40,326 nt of DNA from Apostichopus californicus (lineage: Eukaryota; Echinodermata; Holothuroidea; Aspidochirotida; Stichopodidae), in the NCBI GenBank assembly GCA_020650975.1, contig JAIPMN010000729.1:5490-45815 (forward strand), given 5' to 3'. Position numbers and translations under genes: made by a program. Below the pieces are notes generated by a model. The model did no database searches and was not told the DNA's origin. It was given only the letters and a program-made list of their open reading frames with translations. Positions 1 through 10,500 of this stretch are shown here, in pieces (positions within the stretch are counted from its first letter, which is position 1; each line of letters starts with the position of its first letter).

Positions 1-3000
1 CAGGACAGACCAGTACTTAATATCCTGTAGTGTTTGTGTGGTGGGGGGGGGGGTGGGTGGGGGAATAAGGGTAACCTAACCATTACTGTATCCCTTTCCA
101 GGAGCTGGAGATTTTTTTCTTTTTGGTGTCAACAAAAATGAATCTTCTTTAAAGTGCTGGGGTAAAGAGATGTTTCTAAATGGTATATAGTGTAAACAGT
201 GTAAACATACAAGCATTGAAAGTTTTCACTGTAAGGAATACAATGATTACTTTATGGACAAATCATGAAATTGTTTATGTCGCTGTATATAAAGGGGAAA
301 AAAAAACAAAAAAACAAAAATTAAGATATTTTTTGGGTCAGACTTGAAGCAAACTAAGCCAAAATTGATTTGAATTATAAACTGTACACCTGTACACCTG
401 AACTGTACAGAAGCTACAAATTGTATGTAAACTTTTAAAATAACTCTTTGAAAGAGGAAGAAGAAACAGGGAGCAAAGTAACAACTGAATTTATCAAAAC
501 CAAGCTCATCTCTGTCAAGTCTCAATCCCATATCCTTTCCTCCCCTCCCCTGCCCCTCCCCTGCCATCCCCCTCCCCTGCCCTCTCCTTTCAGGTTACAA
601 GTGTCTCACTTTTAAGATGCAGTTCTTTCCGTGATGTCATCAGTATACAAGGAATAATTAAGTGTTCAAATTTTGCGTAGCAAGTTTGATGGCTCTGTAC
701 ACTGTACACAATATTTTGTGTATCGTAAAGTACAGTAATCTGGTTCCTGTATAGGAAAAAGGCTGGACATCTTTTGCTAATATGATTGTATCCAGCGATT
801 TGACCATTTTGCTTGGCATTTTGCGATGTGATACTGGATAAATTGTTCCTTGTCTGATAATGTTGCTTCAAATATGGAAATATGGAATATGAAAATCCCT
901 GGTCAAGTTTTCTGGTGTACTACAGTATCTCCAAAGGGGATTTCCCTCTTTGACATGTACAGTATGGAACCGTTGTTTGTTGGATGTCGGCAAGTACAAA
1001 GCACACCTTGCTACTTGGTATTTCAAATATGGGAAGGTAACACTATTCAAGCAGACAATGGCTTTAGAGGTTTTCTGAGTTTGTTGGTTTTTATGGTAAA
1101 CTTTGAAAATGAGTCCCATGATTCTGGAATGTGGAATCCCATAGCAGTTGTTTTTAATATTGAAAATTTGGTGGAAATAATTTCACCGCATATACAGTAT
1201 GTCTGTTGAAAATTTGGAGAAAATGATTGAATAGCTAAATACTGTAGTTCAAGGGGGTGGGTGTGGGGGGGGGGAGGATGGAGGGGACAAGGACAGGGGC
1301 TAAAATTGGTTACAACACTGTCTATGTTTAACATACTGTATTGCTGCAGTCAAATACTGTAATGAGAGTCTGTGCATAACAGTAGTAAAACTGTAATCGT
1401 TGTATTGAAGTGATTGGTCACAGTGAATGCTTTTTTCATATATAAAACCTGAGCTTTCGTGAAGAAACAAGCAGGGTTCGGTTTCTTCCGGAAGAAACTG
1501 AAGAAACTGGAAATAACTTGTTTCTTCCAGTTTCTTCTGGAAGAAACTACTTATGTATTCGGAAACAATGAACAGTCAAATATGAATCATGAAACTTGAA
1601 GGTAACATTTCGTTAAAGTCCAGCACCATTGCAATATTGTTTAAGTCTTATAAATAACAATTAAAAGTTATTGTCTCTTTAAAGTCCATCTCTAAAGAAA
1701 GTATCTCACAAAGTTTTTAATCTATACAGTAGGTCTACTTTCTTTGCTTTACCACAACACCTTTGAAAACCCCTTTCATGTGTAAGTTCATGCTTCCCTC
1801 CCCTTAAGTTGATAGGCAGTTTAAAAAAAAACACAATTCGTCAGCTTCCATCAAGATGTGACAATGTACCTGTGATATAAATTCTTGAGAGGAACAAATT
1901 ATGTTTTTTTTGACATATCAAGACTGGCAGCACATGTCTTGTCCGTTTAGAAGCTATAAACATTATAGTACTAACTGTTTTTGCAAACTGTGCAGAGATG
2001 GAAATTTGAACTTAGGTCATTTACACTAGACTGCTTCTCCACCTTCCTCCCCACTCCCAATTCATTTGCCTTCCCTCATCCCCCACACCGTTCCCCCCCC
2101 CCCATCCACAATAATAACTCTTAAATTTCTAAAAAGTAGAATGTAAATGTCACCATGCTCTATTTTCTTATTTTATCCAAAATGGATAAAAGCAAAATTA
2201 CAAATGTCTCTTTAAGTCTGTTAGGCTACACCATGTCTGGACCTCTGAGTAAGCGATAACAAAAAAAGTCTTTTCCACTCCAGGGCCCCCAGAACCTGCA
2301 ATTTACACAGCCCTGGACCAGCTATATTGTGAATTAATCCAGGTCATACAAACTTAAATGCATTGAAAAAGCCATGTTTGTGTAGAAAGAAGATTATCTC
2401 CTGGCTCTAAGCTGGAAGTTGTGGACAGTAGCCTGTTTCTTCCATCCGAAAAAAAAAAAAATAGAATTTTCCGAGGGTTTTTCCACCTTGGATGAAATTT
2501 GCAAACCCGGAGACAAGCAAATTTGGAAGCACTTGGTGAACAATGGTGGTGTATATTAGTGTGGGAAAACTTACATCATACATATGTGTGTGCCTATGTA
2601 TTTCATTACATAGGGGTTGGTTGAGGGGGGGGGAGGGGGGGGGGCGACAGAGGGGGGAAAGAATGGAAGATAAATTTTAAATCAGTTTTCGGTTTGTTTA
2701 TAAATATCGATAGGTCTTCACTTAGGGGGGAGTCTTATACAAGAGTGATTTAGTTCATAATTATTTTAATTAATTAATAAATTAATAAATTAAAACAATA
2801 ACTAACAGTCAACCTACTGTACCACAGATTAGGTACCTCAGTTTACATGTTTACAGCAAAATTCTAGGTTTCCAATTTGGTACAAGAAAATGTTTGTCAG
2901 TTCATGTCACAGAAGTCCTTCAGAACCTCTGTACCTCGATCACACACACATACATACACGCACACACACACGCACACACTCTTAGAGTAATTCTCAAATG

Positions 3001-4507
3001 ATTCACTAAATATCATCAATATCCGGTGTAGATGTATTTTGTAACTCTATTTGAGTCCTTATCATATAAAGTAGTGTACATCCCAGTGGTACTCTGAAAA
3101 AAGTTTAAGATTTTTGTTAATATTTTATTAAAATATATTTATTTTATTTTAGATCCTAACATTTCTTCTTTGAAATGAGATCATTATTGAATTTCTATAA
3201 CCTACTATTATTATATGTTGAACAGCCAGATCTTGTCGTTGCGATGCAATGATCTGTAATAAATTCCCCCTTTTAGGATTCAGGTCTAATTGGTTTAACC
3301 TTTTTTACTTCCCTCCTCTCTTACTGTACCTGTCTCCCAGTCAAGTACGTGTGCACTTTCATATCTAACGAAACTACATGTTGGGAGTTTAGCACTGCAC
3401 CCCCTCTTCGTGGGAACCGCTCGATTCCCGGGCACCGCCCACTTCCCGGGTACCGCCCACGTCTTTCTTCTTCGTCCTTTCAAGGGTAATTATCGTCGCT
3501 CGAAAATTTCCCCAAACCAGTCAGTTTTGGGGAAACTAGTGGTTTCGACCTACTGGCCTTTCATTTCCCACCTATGCAGTCTTGGTAATAGTCATGGTTT
3601 ACCATGAGTCATAGTGCAAGTATCAGTCCATTAATAGCCATGGTGTACTCTGAGTTGTTGTGCATGCATTGTTGGGTTTGTTGCCTTTCCATGCAACTGC
3701 TTTAAACCTCACTTAACATTTTTCCTTCAGTGACTCAGTGATACACACAGAAAATGATCAAATTTAACGGTAACCAAAATCATGAATTCCAGAAACTAGA
3801 AAATGTCTCTAGGAATATTGCTTGTCAATTAAGAAACAGTTGTATATCCCTCAAGATGGTTCACATTGTAGCTAGGTCAGTTTAAAATCAAAGGATACTG
3901 TACAGGATCAATACTTCAGTAAAAAAAATATATATATCTTTGTGTCGGGTATAAGAAAAATCAATTCTTCCATCCCTAAGAATTTCTCCATTTTATCCAC
4001 ATGCCAAAACCAGCCGAATGTGCTTCAAACAATTTGCTGGCTTAAATCAAGTTCTCAACAGCTACTGTACAGGTTTATGGGTGCAGCCTAATAATATTTT
4101 CTGAAAATCTGCACTTAATACTGGGCCTATGTTAGGATCAAAAATCATGCTGAACCTTGACTGATGATTGTTTATAATCTGACTAACCATTTGTTTACAT
4201 CCTATTGTCCTTAGTGTCTACTAGCAGAAAATTACCAGTGTGCCACCCCCCCCCCCCAACCTGTTTTTGTTGGTCTTATGGTAACTGACAAAAATGCACC
4301 AGGCATTTTACTATTAAATAGCCCAAATTTCAAGGTCTGGTCTTGGTCTGTGACTTGTTTTATTTCATTTAGAACTCCACTCATGTTGCACCTAGTATCA
4401 TTGTGTGTTATGGAGGCACATCTATTCAGTGTATATTGAAAACTGATATTTGTTGGATCACATTCCTCTATATATTAGGAGGTGTATGGAAAGAAAGATG
4501 TCAGGTG
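1..4507. other. Non-coding region with simple repeats, no gene recognised
   Basis: No open frame has protein-like composition. Visible content: G runs at 41-60, 1263-1273 and 2622-2643; a C-rich polypyrimidine tract 530-593 ending in CAG (could be a splice acceptor, unsupported); CA-type repeats at 2941-2983; and GC-rich tandem words (CCCGGGCACCGCCCACTT and similar) at 3415-3462. It may be intergenic or a 5' intron of the BFR1-like gene. Confidence 0.6.
1472..1552. repeat. hAT-like terminal sequence with GTTTCTTCC palindrome
   Basis: It begins CAGGGTTCGGTTTCTTCC and contains the perfect 18-bp palindrome at 1481-1498 (GTTTCTTCCGGAAGAAAC), followed by further GTTTCTTC/GAAGAAAC words. The CAGGG start resembles hAT transposon ends. 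A related sequence lies inverted at 6890-6960. Confidence 0.4.
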
Positions 4508-5135
4508 CATGCATGATCCACTCAGGGTTAACTCTGACTAGTTTTCACACTCCCTGTGGATATATGCTTACACTGTTGCGTTCAGTACTGTATGATCCAC
4601 TCAGGGTTAATTCTGACTAGTTTACATAGTACATACTGTGTGATTCACACTCCCAGTGCGTATATGCTAGCACTGTTGTGCACAGTACTGTATGGTCCAC
4701 TCAGGGTTAACTCTGACTATTTTTCACACTCCCTTTGCATATATATGCTAGCACTGTTGTGTATAGTATCATATGATCCACTCAGGGTTAACTCTGACTA
4801 GTTTACATATACCTTTGATTCACACTCTCAGTGCATACAGTATCACTTGTGTACAGTTCCGTATGATCCACTTAGGGTTAACTCTGATTAGTATACATAC
4901 TGTGTGATTCACACTCCCAGTGCATATATGCTATCACTTGTGTACAGTATCGTATGATCCACTTAGGGTTAACTCTGATTAGTTTACATACTGTGTGATT
5001 CAAACTCCCAGTGAATATATGCTAGCACTGTTGTGTACAGTATCGTATGATCCACTCAGGGTTAACTCTGATTAGTTTACATACTGTGTGAGTCAAACTC
5101 CCAGTGCACTGTTGTGTATGCTACAGTACTGTATG
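4508..5135. repeat. Tandem array, about 76-104 bp units, seven copies
   Basis: The phrase GATCCACT(C/T)AGGGTTAACTC recurs near 4515, 4591, 4695, 4776, 4866, 4957 and 5049. In between are CACACTCCCAGTGCATATAT and TGTACAGTATCGTATG. Units vary in length by internal deletions. Short open frames here are by-products. Confidence 0.85.
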
Positions 5136-6889
5136 ACGTTAAGGCTTGAGCACCAAAATAGATGAATATATCTTTGTACAGTGTCATGTATGGCGATTTA
5201 AGATCTGTATTTAGAAATGACGCAAAAAGAGGAAATATTTCCGATGTATTTTCTGAATTGCTGTAGTATGAAATGATTCAAAAATGATTCAACAAAACTC
5301 ATCAGTGGATCATTGTTTTTGTAGTCTCCCTATTTAACACAATGGAGTCTTTATAAAGCTTCTTAGCAAGAAATACTATGTAGATTATATACACACATGC
5401 ACATACATACACCCCCCAACCCCCCCCCCCCATCCACCCATCCCAACAGAAACAAGATAATCCACATTCCAGTCTACCAGTGGTAAATCAGCTGTTTTAA
5501 GTTTTTGGTTAACACTTTATTAATTCATTTCATTAAGTGATTATCATTAATTCATTATTCATTAGCTTGAGTACCTTCAGTAAGGACCTTTTAAAATAGA
5601 GAACGAAAAGCCACATATCGTGAAAAAAAAATTAATATGTTTGTGGCATGTGATTCAATTGAAAATGAAATAATTGGGATGAAGTCATTTTGCACTGACT
5701 AAATGTTAAATGTCTCACCTTTCATGATGTGATTTTCATAGCATAAAGTAACAGATAACCCTTGTTTTCGGGTACCATACAGTATCTTTCTTTGGGCAAT
5801 CAATTGGTTACTAGATTTGGGCAAAGTAAGTGGAAATCCACCTTTAGCTCAAGATGCAGCTTTTGATACTTTTAAGGCTTGCCAAACTTCCCCTTAGACC
5901 CCACCCCCCTTTCCATGGGGCTATAAAATGGACCCCCAACATTGCAAAGTTCAGACGCAAGCTACTGTGTAGTAGATTACATGAAAATCAAGATTGCTTA
6001 ATATCTGTATCTATGTTTCTGTTCTAAACTAATTTTTAATGTCAACACATTAATAACATCACAGGTTATTATCAGGTAATTGCAAATTTGGTTTCCACGC
6101 TAAATTAGACAAACACTTTGCAGTTCAGCTTTTCAGAAAAATTGTACTATAAATCCCTTCCTTATAATGCTGCAGTGAAGTGTCTTAAATGTCGACATTA
6201 AATTGGTCAGTGTAAACAGCCCCGAGGTTCTTAAATGTTAGAGAACCATCAAGAGTGGTTTAAGCCCTTACTTTAACCGGAAATAGGAATTAGGGTATAT
6301 ATCCAGTTTGCAGTTCTCATGAGAGGTGATCGACCGTAAGTGGAGTTTGGCAATACTTTGTTGTAGAGCCAGAGTTTATAGGTTTCTAAACTTTCTTCCA
6401 AGGTAGGGGGGGGGGGGAAAAAAACATGGTTCTTCTAGTTTTTAATAATTAAAAGTAGAAGAAGCTAAAAATAAAAAAAATAAAAATTGGAGGGAAATGA
6501 AAAACCTACACAGTGTTGAGAACATGACCTTGGTTTACCCAGAGTAACAGATACTGCTGTCACCCAGTAATCTAGCAAATCTTTTTAATTTCAACCACAA
6601 ATTGTCAGACAAATGTGAATAACCCTTTGCCTACAATACGTACCGACTTCCTTCCACCTCAAAGATTGGATTCAAAGACTTGGCAAAAGAGGCTAAAGTG
6701 ATGTTTAAGCCAACTAATGTTTATTTCAAGTAGAAGAAGCTACGTACTTGGTGATTTAGACTTTTAACATTGACAGAACTGTTCAGACCCAACTTTCCAG
6801 GTTTTTATTTTCCATGCATTTATAGAAAGTGTATTCCCTTGTTAAACTGTTTGGCTGTAATTACAATCTACAGAAAAGGTATCTGAAAT
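5136..6889. other. Non-coding region, nothing recognised
   Basis: AT-rich sequence with a poly-C run (5409-5431) and a G run (6407-6417). I see no gene, RNA or complete element in it. Confidence 0.5.
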
Positions 6890-6960
6890 TTTTCCCCGTT
6901 TCTTCTGGTTTCCGCGGGTTTCTTCCAGTTTCTTCTTGGCAGAAACCGAACCGAACACTG
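6890..6960. repeat. Inverted relative of the 1472 repeat
   Basis: It ends ...AGAAACCGAACCGAACACTG; read on the minus strand it starts CAGTGTTCGGTTCGGTTTCT, close to the 1472 sequence. The 8-bp flanks of the two do not match, so they are not shown to bound a single insertion. Confidence 0.4.
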
Positions 6961-7020
6961 TTTAGAGTGCTTATATGCCAATCGTTTCATTATATATATA
7001 TAGTAAATAAATCAAGAATA

Positions 7021-7163
7021 ACACACCAGAAAAATTCCACTTCACGACCGGTTTCGTCCTTTTGGGACTCATCAGGCGAAGGTACTGTAGGAATCGAACC
7101 CCCGGATCTTGTATCACAGACCGAAGTCCGTACCACTCGACCACAGTGATTCTACTGGTGTGT
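7021..7163 (-). mobile_element. tRNA-like plus hammerhead unit (SINE or retrozyme-like)
   Basis: On the minus strand a tRNA-like region with A box TGGTCGAGTGG (7143-7133) and B box GGTTCGATTCC (7100-7090) lies 8 nt upstream of the hammerhead. The unit is bounded by a 9-bp inverted repeat, ACACACCAG (7021-7029) and CTGGTGTGT (7155-7163). An AT-rich tail with (AT)n follows to about 6992. Internal pol III promoter boxes plus a ribozyme recall hammerhead SINEs of schistosomes and animal retrozymes. No open frame is present. Confidence 0.7.
7040..7081 (-). ncRNA. Type I hammerhead self-cleaving ribozyme
   Basis: On the minus strand every core element is present in order. Stem I 5' arm CUUCGC is 7081-7076. 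Core CUGAUGA is 7075-7069. Stem II GUCC/GGAC with loop CAAAA is 7068-7056. Core GAAA is 7055-7052. A short stem III segment CCGGUC is 7051-7046. Stem I 3' arm GUGAAG is 7045-7040. Stem I pairs over 6 bp (one G-U) and stem II over 4 bp. Predicted cleavage is after the C at 7046. The very short, self-complementary stem III is typical of retroelement hammerheads, which often cleave best as dimers. Activity is inferred, not shown. Confidence 0.85.
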
Positions 7164-7197
7164 GAATGCGTATAAATTGGCCTTGTATAGCCGTCAT

Positions 7198-7259
7198 TGA
7201 GGGCGTATTACCCAGGGGTGCACTCTGTACAATCATAACACTTGGGTAATACGCCCTCA
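7198..7259. repeat. Perfect 17-bp inverted repeat hairpin
   Basis: TGAGGGCGTATTACCCA (7198-7214) and its exact reverse complement (7243-7259) surround a 28-nt loop. It lies 35 bp from the hammerhead unit and 216 bp upstream of the first BFR1-like exon. It may be a tiny foldback element. Confidence 0.8.
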
Positions 7260-7474
7260 TTGCATTTAACTTTATCGCCAGCGAACATCAATTTAATAGT
7301 CAAATCCCCCTCGAAGTTTGTCTCAGCTCCACTTCCAGTAGGAGTTCCTCCTTAATTGTAGAAATGTAAGAACATCGAAACATTTACGGTTAAATTATTA
7401 ATTTTTATGTTTTTTTTATGTTTTATAATTAAACTTATTTTTCTTACTTCTATTTTTTTTCTCTGCTCCTGTAG

Positions 7475-7572
7475 GTGCAAGGCCAAAGACGATGCGACCG
7501 CCCAACAAGAAGAAGTTTGAAGAGGGACAGGATGCCTTATTGGAGAAGATCAGGATCAAAGAGGCAGAACTA
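7475..7572 (+). CDS. BFR1-like gene, first recognised coding exon
   Basis: The acceptor is a pyrimidine tract ending in CTGTAG. The exon encodes an open stretch with MRPPNKKKFEEGQDALLEKI and ends GAACTA before GTATCC, phase 0. The first ATG is at 7492. The 17 nt before it are open in the same frame, so this may be an internal exon rather than the start. The GTATCC donor is weak, which makes the 3' edge the least certain in the gene. Confidence 0.7.
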
Positions 7573-10500
7573 GTATCCTTCATCTTTTACAAATTAATGG
7601 GCCATCTGAAATTATCCGAAAGATTGATCAGACTTGTCATTTAATTAAAGAATTAATGAATTGTGAAACTGAAGAGAATGGATGAGGGGGGGGGGAGGGG
7701 GGGAATACTGATGAAGGACATTGTTGTCAGATATTCATGAGAAATATGAGATTGATGCACAAATATGAGAAATATGAAATATGAGAGTTTAGTTTAAGTG
7801 ACAGAAAGAGATTGCAGAAGGTTTCGAAAGGTTGGATTCAGTTGATTTCAGTTGATTTCAGTCTTTTATGTTTGTAGTTCATTTTAATTGTGTTTTATTG
7901 GTCTTTTCGTTTTTGTTTTTTGTTTTGTTTGAGTGTTGGTTTTGTTGTGAAGATGTTGGTTTTCGTCACAGAGTATGAATTTCTTCTTCATTCAGGAAAA
8001 TAAATGTAATCTTCGTAGTGATAAAAGAAAATGAATCGTACTTGAGGGTGTCATGTGTGTATGTATGACTATGATGATAACATCTGTTGACGTCAATCCA
8101 TTATCGCGATTTACCTCCTTGACTCGAGATGTTCTGCTAGAAATCTCTCGGCAAGCCGAGCAAGGAGTCCTCACCGGAGGCCACAGAAGAACGCAACAAA
8201 CTCAACGCAAAACTCAAAGCTATCCGGGGGGAGAAATTTCAGACGATAGAGAGTAGGAAAGAGAAAGAAAAGGAGCTGCAGAAAGTCAGAGACGATATAA
8301 CAAAGAAGGTGAGTCGATACTTACAGTAGGGGGTACATGTGAAACGATGCAATCTGATTGGTTTATAGGAGAATGTGGGAAAATTGATATTATATATTAT
8401 TATTTTTCTTGAATGTATTTGTGAAATTTGAAATTTTTTGAAACATTTTTTGAAAAAATTGAAATTTGTGAAAAATGAAAAGAAAACAGGGAGTGTGAGC
8501 TTGCCGATGGGGATCGAAATCGGTCATAACTTACAAAAAATGGTTATAATTAAAAGGAAAATGGAATGAAGGAATCACTGTTTTGTACTGTGAAACCCTT
8601 TCTCAAATTATTTCAACCATTTACAAAAGATCATTCAATAAACTTTAAAAATTATATGATACATTTTTTTTTCCAAAAAAAGGTACATTGTTTTGCTGGC
8701 TTTATAGTACATTTTGACCGTAGAGTTTACAAGTATAAATCTCACGAAACAGCATGTATACGCATCTCATTCGTGTGAATATCTGATCAAAATTGTGATA
8801 TCATCGCAGAGACAGATTCGAGAGGCTGTTGCCCAGCTGTCCCGTGAAGAAATATTTGAGCTCTTATCACAGAATTATCTCCGCAAATTTTCAAGGGTAT
8901 TTTTGCCCTCAGCTTTTTATTTTGTCAAGATTTCTACTGTATCAATATATAGTTTGAGCTATAAACAACAAGACTTGTATTCAGTGTTGCCGAAACTTGC
9001 CAGTAGCATATATCTTATTTCAGGTGGTGGTGTATTGTGTGCAAAAATGTTATTGTAATCAAGTTGCAGGTACAGTTTGCCTTGTATAAACCATAAAATG
9101 AATGATTGAATAGAACCTTCTGTGTCGATGAAGTGTCGGCTAGTCGCAGTTATTGTAGTTTACATTGTGAAAGAGAGAAATTTAGTGTCTGGTTGATTCT
9201 TACAAAGTGCAGAAAAGGTTTCTGTCGAGTGTTGATTGTGGTCGAAAACCATTGATATAAATACACCCAATGGGTGGTGGCGGAATTTACTTTACACTTC
9301 CTCGTCTACCTGTCTCCTCGCAACCAAAGCACTCTCTCTGTGTGGTGACAAGAGTGAACAAGTAATCTGTATTTAGCACTGTTCACCCTTAGCACTGCAT
9401 ACCCTTAGCATTGCGCTCTCTCTGTGGTGACAAGAGTGAACAAGACTCCTGTATTTAGCACTGTACACCCTTAGCGACCGGTCACCACTTGTCAATGACA
9501 CTCTTTTTTTTTTCTGTTTATTGAAATTGCTTGTTAGCTGTCTGGAGTTCAAAGGTCATGTTTCTGTTGCCCCCCCCCTACCCCGCCCCCCAAAAAATAC
9601 AGTATGCAAGCAGGGCCATAAGATCGGATGGTCCTTGGTACGGTATGTTACACATTTCAAGGTACAGTTACAAGCACTATGTGTGCTTTATTGAGTGCAA
9701 TTATATGGCAACATAAAGTAGTTCCGTCAAATCTAGGCCTAAACCATAAACATGGGCACCAGGAAAGGACCAGCGTATCACCCAATGACAGGACCAGACC
9801 AGTACACATAAATCATGGCTCCCTTTCAAGGTACAGTTACAAGCACTATGCATGCTTTATGAGCAACATAAAGTAGTTCCGACAAATCTAGCCCTAAACC
9901 ATAAACATGGGCACCAGGAAAGGACCAGCGTATCACCCAATGACAGGACCAGACGAGTACACATAAATCATGGCTCCCTTTCCCTTGTTTTTGGAAATCA
10001 AAGAATTCTTGAAAATAAGGACAGAAAAAAACATTTGTATCATTTGTATGGAAATTTTCCCCTTAGAAACCTGTTGACAGGGTTTCAATTGGATAGCAAT
10101 TTCTACTTGAGAATTGTTTTTTTTTGGGGGGGGGGGTAAAACTTGGGACACAAGTCCCATTTATTGTGAAACATGGCTTCCTGTTGAGAACAGATGTAGC
10201 AGTTTGACCTACTGTAGAGATTTTTGAAATGCTTTCCAGTACTCTAAGTATGTTTGTGAGTTAGATTGTCGGAAAAGGAAATTTCCCTGAAGAGGAGAAT
10301 ATTACACAATATAGATTCTGTAAGGGGAGTACCCCACTGGCAGAAGTTAAATCAGCTATCTGAGTCTGGTAAGTCAGTTTTAGAACAACAGTATACAGTA
10401 ATTAATATAATAATAATAATTATTAATTTATACAATACTCACAAATTAGATTACAGCTGATAAAGTATATAAAGACAAACAGATCAACTTAAGAAACAGA

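Noticed and set aside
850-1209. 119-codon plus-strand open frame
   Set aside because: No recognisable motif, an overlapping antisense frame of similar size, no splice or start context, and composition like the flanking AT-rich DNA.
3295-3607. Short frames with repeated WAVPG-like words
   Set aside because: They come from GC-rich tandem words of about 18-21 bp; no gene structure supports them.
5290-5320. Second hammerhead core (CTGATGAG on the minus strand)
   Set aside because: No GAAA segment or helix II follows at the right spacing.
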